A DNA stretch of 32,462 bases from JBCBSS01 sp039819065 (GTDB lineage Bacteria; Bacteroidota; Bacteroidia; Cytophagales; Cyclobacteriaceae): NCBI GenBank assembly GCA_039819065.1, contig JBCBSS010000090.1, positions 1 to 32,462 on the forward strand. Direction: 5' to 3'. The position numbers and the translations under genes are program-made. Shown here in pieces: positions 24,122 to 32,462 of the stretch; the stretch's first letter is position 1; the number at the start of each line of letters is the position of its first letter. Under the pieces are notes generated by a model. That model searched no databases and was not told where the DNA came from. It saw only the letters and a program-made list of their open reading frames with translations.

Positions 24122-26509
24122 TCATTCTTTTCGCAAATTGGTGGCTGGATTGGCATTGGCCGCTCCTATGGTTTGGCTACCTAAGACCAGGCAAGTGACC
24201 GACAAAACGGTTGAGATGGGGAGAAGGTAAACGGTTAAGTCCAGATGAGTATGGTAAGCGTAACTTTCCAACCAGCGCTTGGCGCCATAAACAGCTACAG
24301 GCACGGCTAATAGAGCTCCTAGGATCACTAGTTTTAAATAGTCCTTAGAAAGCAATAGTATCATACCACTGATCGAGCAGCCTAGAATTTTCCTAATGCT
24401 CATCTCTTTGGCCCGTCGATTGATTTGATAAAGTATCAAGCCCAACAATCCGATATTGGCGATAACAATGGCCAGTACAGAGAAGATGGCAAACAATGAA
24501 CCGAAGCGTTCATCCTCGGTATATTGATTGGCATAGAAATCTTCGAGCATAAAATGGTAGAACGGGCTATCGGGAAAATGCTCCTTAAAACCCGCTTGGA
24601 TCAAATCAAAAACTTGGCTTTTCTGGTCTGATGTTAGCTTGATAGAGTAATAATGGAAGTTGTCTTCGCGATTGGTGTAAATCACTGGTGTGATGGCATT
24701 TTTCAATCCCTCTTGATGATAATCAGTGATGACTCCGGCTATTCTACCCAAACTTAACTCCACGCCTATGGCCTTAGCAAATTCAGAGAAGCCCAACCTA
24801 CGCGCTGCTGCTTCATTAATGATCACCTCGCCCGAGTTTCCCTTTTGAAAGTACTTCCCTGAGATAAGATGAGCCTGGTATTGGGGTAAAAAAGAAGGGC
24901 TGGTATTGATGATTGAGAATACCGTATTGTTTGGTATGCTGTTGACCGTCACTTCCTCACTGAACCGGAAAACGGACTTGCCGGGCACTTCACTGGATGC
25001 TGACACATTGATCACTCCCGGCAATTCGGATATGGTTCGTTTGAAAACGCCAAAATCATTCTGCTGGCCATAAGCATAAGACTTAGGCGCCTCCACTATC
25101 ATATTCTGTTCAATAGCCACGCCCAAATCCCTCTCATCGATATACCTCATCTGTTTGAGGATCACCATAGTAACGATCATGAACAGGATAGAAAGTGCGA
25201 ATTGACCGGATACGAGCCACTTTCTTAGGCTTTCTCCAGAGGCTTTGTTACCGACATTGTTCTTCAGCACTTCTACAGGATTGAACCTTGTCATCACCAG
25301 AGCGGGATAGAAATTGCTCGTGGGTATAAGAATGAGTATCATCAGTATAAACCATAGCCACAGACTGCTATTCTGCCAGGGGGAAGCAAGAAACGCTCCT
25401 CCGAACTCATCTGAGAAATAAGCATAACACAGTTGCACTAGCGTAAACGCCAGCATCAGTGCGATGAGGTTGACGATCAATGACTCAAGTGTAAATTGCT
25501 TGAAAAGCCTCAAGTGACTGGCTCCGATGGTCTTTCTGACACCGATTTCCCTTGCGCGGTCTATTGATTTAGCCGTTAAAAGGTTGATGTAATTGAAATA
25601 CACCATGAGCAAAACCAATATGCCCATGATCAACATAAAATAGACATTGCTCTCACTTCCATTGGCTGAAGCTTCATGCTGTAGCTTAGAATGCAGATGA
25701 ATGTCGGACAAAGGTTGTAGTCGATATTGCCTGCCAGCACCTTCCTGCCGGTTGATCGACTGATCCATCTCGCCGATCTGCTCATGAAATTGGTCCATCA
25801 GTGGATCAGGTTTTGCACTTTCAGTAAGCTTGACATAGCTGTAGGTATTGTCCCATGTCCAGGAATCATCAAACTGGTGACCTACAAACTCATGAAGCGT
25901 AGCATAGGATATGAGCACATGGGGTCGGATATGGGCATTCTGAGGCACATCATCGTAGACGCCCTTTACGACAAAGCGAGCCGATCCGTCGAAATTGGCG
26001 CTGTTGATCTCTATCTCTTCACCAGTCGGGTCTACTTGATTGAAAAGCTTTTCCGCTGCCGTCCTAGAAAGCATCACCTGGAAAGGCCCATCAAATGAGC
26101 CGGTCTCAATGCCTTGGTAATCGAAAATCTCAAAGAGTGCTTGGTCTACTAGAAATACCTCCTTCTCACGATAAGCTTGATCACCAAAGGAAAGTACGCC
26201 CTCTCCTAGAATGATCATGCGCGTAACCTGCTCAATCTGCGGGAAATTATCCTTGAGCGTAGCCGAAACGGCGGGTGCCACCCTGGCGCTACTCCCTTCA
26301 ATGCCTACATCCTTCAGATAGTCAACAGTGACCCTGTAGATGTCTTCGGAGTCACTATGAAAACGATCAAAGCTTCTCTCATAGGTTACATAGTGCAATA
26401 TCAGAATGGCGGCCGCCATGCCTAGTCCCAAACCAAAGACATTGATCAAGGAAAATGCTTTGTTTTTGAGCAGGTTTCTGATGGCGACTTTTAGATAGCT
26501 TTGGAGCAT
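24122..26509 (-). CDS. FtsX/MacB-type ABC transporter permease 1
   Basis: 795 residues. The layout is an N-terminal membrane helix (about 20-43), a periplasmic MacB-like core, three further helices from about residue 285 to 440, a second periplasmic domain, and three final helices from about 675. Each half has the coupling motif after its first helix: REIGVRKTIGAS and KEMSIRKILGCS. It belongs to the mechanotransmission-type permeases (MacB/LolC/FtsX kin), here as a duplicated single chain, which need a separate ATPase. It has the most divergent second coupling motif of the three paralogues. It lies downstream of the other two, separated from them by a repeat-filled gap of 674 bases, so it likely has its own promoter. 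Confidence 0.88.
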   Translation of the reverse strand: MLQSYLKVAIRNLLKNKAFSLINVFGLGLGMAAAILILHYVTYERSFDRFHSDSEDIYRVTVDYLKDVGIEGSSARVAPAVSATLKDNFPQIEQVTRMIILGEGVLSFGDQAYREKEVFLVDQALFEIFDYQGIETGSFDGPFQVMLSRTAAEKLFNQVDPTGEEIEINSANFDGSARFVVKGVYDDVPQNAHIRPHVLISYATLHEFVGHQFDDSWTWDNTYSYVKLTESAKPDPLMDQFHEQIGEMDQSINRQEGAGRQYRLQPLSDIHLHSKLQHEASANGSESNVYFMLIMGILVLLMVYFNYINLLTAKSIDRAREIGVRKTIGASHLRLFKQFTLESLIVNLIALMLAFTLVQLCYAYFSDEFGGAFLASPWQNSSLWLWFILMILILIPTSNFYPALVMTRFNPVEVLKNNVGNKASGESLRKWLVSGQFALSILFMIVTMVILKQMRYIDERDLGVAIEQNMIVEAPKSYAYGQQNDFGVFKRTISELPGVINVSASSEVPGKSVFRFSEEVTVNSIPNNTVFSIINTSPSFLPQYQAHLISGKYFQKGNSGEVIINEAAARRLGFSEFAKAIGVELSLGRIAGVITDYHQEGLKNAITPVIYTNREDNFHYYSIKLTSDQKSQVFDLIQAGFKEHFPDSPFYHFMLEDFYANQYTEDERFGSLFAIFSVLAIVIANIGLLGLILYQINRRAKEMSIRKILGCSISGMILLLSKDYLKLVILGALLAVPVAVYGAKRWLESYAYHTHLDLTVYLLPISTVLSVTCLVLGSQTIGAANANPATNLRKE

Positions 26510-26615
26510 TTGTTTTTGACTTGTTTAGTAGTGCTGGTAGTGACTGGATTGCTTCGTTCCTCGCAATGACAGGCAGAAATTCAGTATTACGCCCTTTACT
26601 TTTCTACTTATTTCT

Positions 26616-26703
26616 GTTTAAATCCACCCCCTACCCCCGCCAGCGGGGGACAGTTCGAGCTTCGTTTATCTATTTATTTCTACCTACTTCTATTTATATC
26701 CAA
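26616..26703. repeat. Family C repeat, copy 1
   Basis: Starts with tttaaatccaccccctaccc, contains a ccccgc/gcgggg hairpin and continues through acagttcgagcttcgtt to a T-rich end. It is repeated with few changes at 26963-27049. Confidence 0.75.
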
Positions 26704-26962
26704 TGCTGATATCATCAATTGATTATATGCCTTTTTGCTCAAGTGCTACTTAGCTTCCAAATAGGTTTCTTACAGAAGGACATACAGGCAGTAGGCAAAA
26801 AACCTATTTCTATCTGCTTCTACTTATTTCTACCTACTTCTCAATCTAGTTTCCAACTTCTAACTTCCAACTTCGTTGAGCGACTGGATTGTTTCGCTCA
26901 TACTTCGCTCACAAAGACAGCCAGAATTCAGGGATGTACAAAAGTCTTACGTCTTTTGTCTA

Positions 26963-27049
26963 TTTAAATCCACCCCCTACCCCCGCCAGCAGGGGACAGT
27001 TCGAGCTTCATTCGTCTATTTATTTCAATCTACTTCTATTTATTTCCAA
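26963..27049. repeat. Family C repeat, copy 2
   Basis: Nearly the same as 26616-26703. The hairpin reads ccccgccagcagggg here, so it has one pair fewer. The two copies are 347 bases apart in direct orientation. Confidence 0.75.
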
Positions 27050-27183
27050 TTTCTAGCTTCTAACTTCTTTTAGCGACTGGATTGCTTCGTTACCCTTGTC
27101 CGTCCACTGACGGATCACAATGACAGCCAGAATTCAGGGATTTACAAAAGTCTTTCATCTTTTGTCTTACCTCTTATGTCTAA

Positions 27184-29595
27184 TTATTCATACCTCAAAG
27201 AGTCCACTGGGTTGGCTGAGGCTGCTCTTACCGTCTGGAAACTTACGGTAAGCATAGCGATGAAGAATACAAGGAAGAAAGGTAGAATGAAAAGCCACCA
27301 TTCTATTTCTATTCTGGAAGCGTAACTATCTAACCAGCGCTGTATGACGTAGTAACTGATAGGAACAGCCAGAATGCTCGCTACTACCACGAGCCTGATA
27401 AAATCGGAGGACAATAGTTTCACTACATTCATCACTGATGCGCCTAGCACTTTTCTAACCCCTATCTCTTTCGTCCTTTGCAATACCGTGAAAGAAGTTA
27501 AGCCAAATAAACCGAGACATGCAATGAAGATGGTCAAGATAGTGAACACCCCTGAAACGCCGGCAAACTGCACATCACCACGATACTGCTGGTCATATTG
27601 CTCGTCGAGGAAATAGTAGCTGAATGGTTTATCCGGAAACATTTTCTGGTAGGCTTTTTCTATATGGTCGATAGAAGTTTGTATGTTTTCTGTTTTTAAG
27701 CTGATAGAAAAATAGACATCACCACCGGGATGAAAGATCATAGGCAAGTGCGGCTCTTTAGGCGAAACATGGCGAAAGCTTTCTACCACACCCACCACCT
27801 CTGGTTTGAAGTTACCATTGAACTTGATCCTATTTTGCACGGCTTCTTCAGGGTTGGCGAATCCTAGTGTTCTCATAGCTTCTTTATTGATAATAACCGC
27901 TTCTCCTCTCTTATCCGCAATCTTAAAATTACTGCCCGCCAATAGCTTCACTCCATAAGTTTTAAAGAAGTTGGTGTCAACCCTAAAGTGGTAATAAGTA
28001 TAGCTACCACTAATATCCTGTCCGTCACGCACTACATAGCTGGTGGTACTGATATCACTGAGGTTCGCACCTGGTACACCACCAGAGCGCGTCACATTGG
28101 TTATAGCTGGGTTCTGTGTCAGTTCATTGCTAAAGCTGGTATATCGAGCGGCAAACTCTTTGCCTTCCACTGCTAATCTCGGTGCTTTTATGACCAACAT
28201 CTGATCGATATTCATTCCGATATCAGCGGTCCTTAAGTGATTGACCTGCAAATAGACGGCTACGGTACCTGCTATCAGAACCACTGTAGCAGTAAACTGG
28301 AAAAGAGATAAACCCTTACGCAAAACCTGGCCTTTAGATGATCTACTGAAACGTCCTTTTAACACGACAACCGGTTTGAAGGAGGATAATACTAGCGCCG
28401 GGTAAAGTCCGGATATCAGTGTTCCAACCAACACCAAAGCAGCTATCAGGCCTAAGTAGAATGGATCATTCATGCTTATTCCAGGCAAAGGCTGCCCTGT
28501 CAACTCCCTGAATAGTGGCAGGCTCATCTGCATCATGGTAACAGCCAAAAGACTACCCAGCAAGTTGATGATAAAGGCTTCAAAAAGAAACTGAAAGGTA
28601 AGTTGAACCTTGGTAGAACCAATCACTTTACGAACACCCACCTCACGTGCCCTTTCTATGGCCCTGGCAGTAGAAAGGTTGACATAATTAACCCAAGCAA
28701 TAAGAATGGTGATAATGGCAATAATGCCTAGAAAATAAACGGTATCAGCATCACCATTGACTTCCGGCTCAAAGGTTTTATGAGAGTAAAGGTGAATCTC
28801 ATTCAACCTATCCGCTGTCCAACGGTCATCCCCCAATTTCTCTTTCATCTCTCTAGAGAATTCTAGCAACTTTTGGTTGAACGCGGTGAAATCAGTATTG
28901 GGTGTTACGAGTAAATAGGTATATTCATTATTGCTACCCCAGCTTTCTTCTTCAAAATAATCCCAATGATTAAGTGTACTATGGGAAAGTAAAAAGTCAA
29001 ATTTGAAGTGGGTGTTGGGCTTGATGTCTTCGATTATAGCCGTTACTTCATAAGTCAGTCTTTCGTTATCCCATTCTGAAATCACCTCTATACTTTCACC
29101 AACTATATCGGTTCTATCAAAATACTTTCTAGCCATGGAGGCAGTTAGTATCGCAGTGAAAGGTCTGTCGAGGGCGCCTTTTGCTTCTCCCTGTATGAAG
29201 TCGTAGTTAAATATGGTCAGGGCGGATGGATCCGTGTAGTACACACGATTTTCAAAGAAGATATTGTCACCCATCGAGATCTCTATTCCGGTGTTGTTGT
29301 AGAACCGAACATAGTCTAACACTTCAGGCCATTGATCTTTCAATGCAGGTCCCAAGGGCCCCACTGTTTCGCAATCAGTAACCACATATTCGTTGCCGTT
29401 GTAATAATTAGTAACAAGCCTGTAGATGTTATCAGCATTGTCATATTGGCTTTCATAGCTTAGCTCGAATCGCACATAGTTGATAATCAACAGAAAAGCG
29501 GTCAGTCCAATAGCCAATCCCAACACATTAATGGCAGAGAATAGCTTATTCTTGGTGAGGTTTCTGGCAGCAGTTTTTAAATAATTACGAAGCAT
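27184..29595 (-). CDS. FtsX/MacB-type ABC transporter permease 2
   Basis: 803 residues, paralogous to its neighbours and with the same plan: start MLRNYLKTAARNLTKNKLFS, first helix AINVLGLAIGLTAFLLIINYVRF (about 21-43), periplasmic core, helices near 288-308, 340 and 380-400, and a second half. Coupling motifs are REVGVRKVIGST and KEIGVRKVLGAS. No ATP-binding domain is fused and none is encoded nearby. It begins 45 bases after the stop of permease 3 at 29641, so the two are likely one transcript. The family often exports or resists antimicrobial peptides, or moves lipoproteins; which applies cannot be read here. Confidence 0.9.
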   Translation of the reverse strand: MLRNYLKTAARNLTKNKLFSAINVLGLAIGLTAFLLIINYVRFELSYESQYDNADNIYRLVTNYYNGNEYVVTDCETVGPLGPALKDQWPEVLDYVRFYNNTGIEISMGDNIFFENRVYYTDPSALTIFNYDFIQGEAKGALDRPFTAILTASMARKYFDRTDIVGESIEVISEWDNERLTYEVTAIIEDIKPNTHFKFDFLLSHSTLNHWDYFEEESWGSNNEYTYLLVTPNTDFTAFNQKLLEFSREMKEKLGDDRWTADRLNEIHLYSHKTFEPEVNGDADTVYFLGIIAIITILIAWVNYVNLSTARAIERAREVGVRKVIGSTKVQLTFQFLFEAFIINLLGSLLAVTMMQMSLPLFRELTGQPLPGISMNDPFYLGLIAALVLVGTLISGLYPALVLSSFKPVVVLKGRFSRSSKGQVLRKGLSLFQFTATVVLIAGTVAVYLQVNHLRTADIGMNIDQMLVIKAPRLAVEGKEFAARYTSFSNELTQNPAITNVTRSGGVPGANLSDISTTSYVVRDGQDISGSYTYYHFRVDTNFFKTYGVKLLAGSNFKIADKRGEAVIINKEAMRTLGFANPEEAVQNRIKFNGNFKPEVVGVVESFRHVSPKEPHLPMIFHPGGDVYFSISLKTENIQTSIDHIEKAYQKMFPDKPFSYYFLDEQYDQQYRGDVQFAGVSGVFTILTIFIACLGLFGLTSFTVLQRTKEIGVRKVLGASVMNVVKLLSSDFIRLVVVASILAVPISYYVIQRWLDSYASRIEIEWWLFILPFFLVFFIAMLTVSFQTVRAASANPVDSLRYE

Positions 29596-29640
29596 ATTGG
29601 TTTAATTTCAGTGAGGTAAAGGTTCTAATTGATTTTTTGT

Positions 29641-32058
29641 CTACTCATATCGCAGTGCATCCACTGGATTAGTAGTAGCAGTTCTAACAGTTTTGATACT
29701 GATGATCAATAAAGCAATCATGGTTACGGCTAAAGCCGGGATGGCATAAAACCACCAGCCCAAGGATGTTTGGAAGGCGTAGTTAGCCAACCATTCCTTG
29801 GTAAGAAAGTAAGCAATCGGCAGCGCAACGAAGTTGGAGATAATCACTAATAGAATAAACTCCTTAGAGAACATGTTATATATCGCCAATACGGAAGCTC
29901 CCAATACTTTTCGAATGCCTATTTCTTTGGTTCTTCGGCTGGCGCTGTAAGAAACCAATCCGAATAGACCAAAGCAAGCAATGAATATGGTTAGTAAGGA
30001 GAAAACAGTGAATATTTCCCCGAACCTGAGGTCGGCTTCATAGGCGTTGCTGTAGGCTTCATCCAGGAAGATATATTCGAAAGGGTTTCCGGGAAATGAT
30101 TCTAAGAATCGGGCCTCGGCGTAATCCAAAAAGTCTGACCTGACATTCTTATTATCTTTATCTGCGAATAGTCTTACCGCAATCAGGTTGTTATTCTTCT
30201 CATACCCATAGACTGCAGGATTGATCGCATCTCTAAGCGAGAAGTGATTGTAGTCTTTAATAATCCCCCATATTTCCAGCGGCTCGCTACTATTACCGGC
30301 TAGAATCTCCTTACCAATAGCTTCCTGATAATTCCAGAAGCCCAGTTGATTAGCGGCAGACTCATTCAGGATTATCTTTTTGTTCAGGTCAGCCACGTTT
30401 TCTTTAAAATTCTGGCCTGCCACAAATTCTAATTCATAGAAATCGAAGTATCTGTCATCTACTTCTCCAAAACGCGCGCTTTTGCCTTCCTGCAGTCTGC
30501 TCTGGCCTGGTAGCCATGTGCTTATACCATAGTTGAAGTTGATAGCAGGAGCAATACCGGCCGACATCACATCTGTTGCAGCGGTGAATTGCTTCAAATA
30601 ATCCTGGTAAGTAGCTATGCGATCACCGGGTTGTCCTTCTATTCTAGAAGGGGTTTCAATGATCACCACCTGATCTACATTGACGCCTTCTACATTATTG
30701 AGCATGTAGCGCACCTGGAAAAAGACGGCCAGGGTTCCGGCAATAAGGACAACAGATACGGCGAATTGAAAGACAACCAGCCCTTTTCTAAGCGTAACCC
30801 TTCTGCCACTTTCAGAAATACTGCCTTTCAAGACTTTTGAGGGTTGGTACGCAGACATAACCAATGCTGGATAAACGCTTGACAATAGGGCACCTAACAT
30901 GAAGATAGCACCGAAATACAGCCAGATGTTATTGTAATCCCAATAGGAGGATGGGCTTAGGTCGATTCCTGAGAAAGCTTTGAAATAGGGTACCAAGACC
31001 TGGAACAGGGTAATGGCCAAACCGGCAGCGATAATGTTGATCACGAAAGATTCTAGTACAAAAAGGCCGATCAGTTGCGTCTTCTTAGAACCCAGGCTCT
31101 TGCGTACGCCTACCTCTTTGGCCCTCTCCATAGAGCGAGATACAGAAAGGTTGATGTAATTGACCCAAGCGATGACTAGAATGAGTATGGCAATAGTGGC
31201 TAATAGGTTGATTCTGGCTTGGCTGCCGCTGCGGATAAAGTCAGAACCCAGGTTATCTCCAAGGTAAATATCCCTAACAGGCTGCAGTCGCATCTCTGAT
31301 TTACTGTCTTCGCCAAGGTATTTTTTGGCAATCTCTCTGGTCTTAGGAACGAATCCGCTGATGTCCGCGCCATCTTTGATTGTGACATAGGTGTAGAAAG
31401 CATTCCAGCCTTCCATGTTGTATTTCTGGTAGTTGTTTTCGATGTTATCCCAACTGAAAGCCATATCAAAACCAAGGTGAGAATTGCCTGGTATATCTTC
31501 GATCACCGCCGTAATCTCAAACAGTTGCTCACCGAACATATCGTAACGCGATAGGGTCTGACCGATCGGGTCTTTGTCACCGAAGTATTTCTTCGCAGAT
31601 GATGAGGTAAGCAATACAGAATTGCTTTTGGATAGGGATGCCTTTCTACTACCCGACAGGAGCTTAAAGCCAAACATGTTGAGCAAAGTGGGATCGGCAT
31701 AGATGGTATTTTCCTCTTTCAGCGCTAATTCGCCTTCGTCTGTGTTCACTGTTATCAGCCCGCCGGATTCAAATATGCGCAGTGTTTTGTCTACTTCAGG
31801 TACTTCCGCTGCAAGAATAGGTGCTACGGAAAGAAAGGTATTGGCACTACCACTTTGTGAAGCATTATCATAACCGGTAACTCTGTAAAGTTGCTTGAGG
31901 TTAGGATGAAAGCCGTCATAGCTCCGCTCAAAATTCACATATTGAAAAATAAAGAGGCAAGCAGCCATTCCCACCGCCAATCCAATGATGTTGATACCAC
32001 CATGAACGTAGTTAGCAACGAGGCTTCTGAAAATGATCTTTAAGTAGTTACGGAGCAT
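29641..32058 (-). CDS. FtsX/MacB-type ABC transporter permease 3
   Basis: 805 residues from the ATG at 32058. Seven codons upstream at 32079 is another ATG, but both paralogues begin MLxxYLK, which matches the 32058 start (MLRNYLKIIFRSL). The first helix is INIIGLAVGMAACLFIFQYV, and the coupling motifs are KEVGVRKSLGSK and KEIGIRKVLGAS. The layout is two MacB-core/FtsX halves in one chain. It is the first of the permease genes in transcription order. Its upstream region contains an AT-rich stretch and two 18-bp direct repeats (32180-32220) that may control the set. Confidence 0.9.
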   Translation of the reverse strand: MLRNYLKIIFRSLVANYVHGGINIIGLAVGMAACLFIFQYVNFERSYDGFHPNLKQLYRVTGYDNASQSGSANTFLSVAPILAAEVPEVDKTLRIFESGGLITVNTDEGELALKEENTIYADPTLLNMFGFKLLSGSRKASLSKSNSVLLTSSSAKKYFGDKDPIGQTLSRYDMFGEQLFEITAVIEDIPGNSHLGFDMAFSWDNIENNYQKYNMEGWNAFYTYVTIKDGADISGFVPKTREIAKKYLGEDSKSEMRLQPVRDIYLGDNLGSDFIRSGSQARINLLATIAILILVIAWVNYINLSVSRSMERAKEVGVRKSLGSKKTQLIGLFVLESFVINIIAAGLAITLFQVLVPYFKAFSGIDLSPSSYWDYNNIWLYFGAIFMLGALLSSVYPALVMSAYQPSKVLKGSISESGRRVTLRKGLVVFQFAVSVVLIAGTLAVFFQVRYMLNNVEGVNVDQVVIIETPSRIEGQPGDRIATYQDYLKQFTAATDVMSAGIAPAINFNYGISTWLPGQSRLQEGKSARFGEVDDRYFDFYELEFVAGQNFKENVADLNKKIILNESAANQLGFWNYQEAIGKEILAGNSSEPLEIWGIIKDYNHFSLRDAINPAVYGYEKNNNLIAVRLFADKDNKNVRSDFLDYAEARFLESFPGNPFEYIFLDEAYSNAYEADLRFGEIFTVFSLLTIFIACFGLFGLVSYSASRRTKEIGIRKVLGASVLAIYNMFSKEFILLVIISNFVALPIAYFLTKEWLANYAFQTSLGWWFYAIPALAVTMIALLIISIKTVRTATTNPVDALRYE

Positions 32059-32179
32059 AAGCGTCTGATTGAAATTCAAAAAATGAGACAGAAAAGGTTA
32101 GTCAACAACTATACCAATAGAATAAGTAATTGATTTTCAGTTATTTATAAAATAAAATTTAAAAAATAGCCTTTGAAAG

Positions 32180-32220
32180 CGTATCAGATTGACACAAAAA
32201 AACGTATCAGATTGACACAA
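32180..32220 (-). promoter_or_regulatory. Paired direct repeat, candidate operator of the permease genes
   Basis: cgtatcagattgacacaa occurs at 32180-32197 and again, without mismatch, at 32203-32220. The start-to-start distance is 23 bases, about two helix turns, so a dimeric or tandem-bound regulator could use one face. A partial third copy, tttgacacata, follows at about 32224. The site lies 122 bases upstream of the permease 3 ATG. The regulator is not in the window. Confidence 0.5.
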
Positions 32221-32383
32221 GTATTTGACACATACTGTCCAATCCAGACATATTGTAGGGTAAAAAACTAAAGCTTTATTGCCCGTAAGATCGTGGGGTT
32301 GACAGTTGGTTAGGGTAGAAAGGCATGTTGGTTTTGAAGTAAGGGGGGGGTAGAAAGGTTCATGAGGCTTTCTTCGTCATTGT

Positions 32384-32462
32384 CCTTTTTGACGAAGGAG
32401 AAAATCCGGGGAATCTTATAAACAATCGGAGATTCCCCGGATTTTCTCCTTCGTCAAAAAGG
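32384..32462. repeat. 33-bp perfect palindrome at the window edge (family A related)
   Basis: Arms 32384-32416 and 32430-32462 are exact reverse complements around a 13-base loop. Each arm contains gaaggagaaaatccggggaa, the same core as the second hairpin of family A at 5178, 5791 and 6141. Bases 32372-32383 (cttcgtcattgt) suggest that the palindrome may continue beyond the window. No gene is seen in 32221-32462. Confidence 0.8.

Larger units (their letters stand above)
26541..27130. repeat. Block of family B and C repeats between permeases 1 and 2
   Basis: The 674-base gap at 26510-27183 has no gene. Family B (gactggattgcttcg...caatgacag) occurs at 26541-26572, 26881-26920 and 27073-27130. 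The later two are followed by ccagaattcagggat and acaaaagtctt. T-rich strings such as ctatttatttctacctacttc fill the rest. Translations of this block repeat the same short peptides and are not genes. Confidence 0.7.

Noticed and set aside
26541..27130. CRISPR-like array between permeases
   Set aside because: Repeat units are unequal, irregularly spaced, and the intervening sequence is itself repeated; no cas genes.
24122..32058. Permeases as the exporter or immunity system of the lanthipeptides
   Set aside because: Almost 19 kb apart, no ATPase or peptidase domain, and such permease arrays are common in Cytophagales irrespective of lanthipeptides.

Overview
The window looks like a chromosome segment of a Bacteroidota bacterium, most likely of the order Cytophagales (Fulvivirga/Roseivirga-like). 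Supporting signs are three ~800-residue FtsX/MacB-type permeases in a row, two-component-style propeller proteins, lipoproteins, AT-rich leaders with little Shine-Dalgarno signal, and lanthipeptide leaders of the type I know from this phylum. No rRNA, tRNA, CRISPR array, integrase or intact transposase was seen.

Layout. 1-315: non-coding, with fragments of dispersed repeats. 316-2642: a DUF5995-type protein and a LamG-fold lipoprotein (+). 2978-4501: a secreted TPR-like gene split by one in-frame TAG, then an NTF2/SnoaL-like protein (-). 4502-6244: gene-poor, holding two small, easily missed class I lanthipeptide (pinensin-like) precursor genes. Both end in a Gly-Gly leader and a Cys-x4-Cys-x9-Cys core, and they lie in a tandemly duplicated, repeat-rich unit with no LanB, LanC or transporter nearby. 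6245-12642: a minus-strand operon of GH13 alpha-amylase lipoprotein, large propeller protein, small propeller protein and Ig-like secreted protein. It is preceded by an attenuator-like leader with two overlapping mini-ORFs and a strong terminator hairpin. 12887-14335: group II PLP decarboxylase (-). 14527-15453: a protein with a DNR(P)E/LQ-x-x-AD N-terminus like contractile-injection-system cargo and a His/Cys clan-CD-like domain. 15653-17113: AraC regulator divergent from a YHS protein. 17369-18586: aspartyl protease with PDZ.

18868-21915 is a coherent redox/electrophile-stress block: a HxlR regulator with an N-terminal cysteine, divergent from MdaB-like quinone reductase, peroxiredoxin-like protein, a 49-residue aldehyde dehydrogenase remnant, YgiN-like monooxygenase and an SDR. 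22071-24005 is a TPR/class III cyclase with unusual active-site residues. 24122-32058 holds three tandem permeases without an ATPase gene. A paired 18-bp direct repeat lies upstream of the first transcribed permease, and a 33-bp perfect palindrome ends the window.

The most interesting part is the orphan lanthipeptide pair: the leaders are nearly identical (26 of 31 positions) while the cores have diverged around a fixed cysteine frame. The putative injected effector, the attenuator-like leader and the variant cyclase also merit a second look. All family assignments are from reading the sequence and memory; no database search was run.
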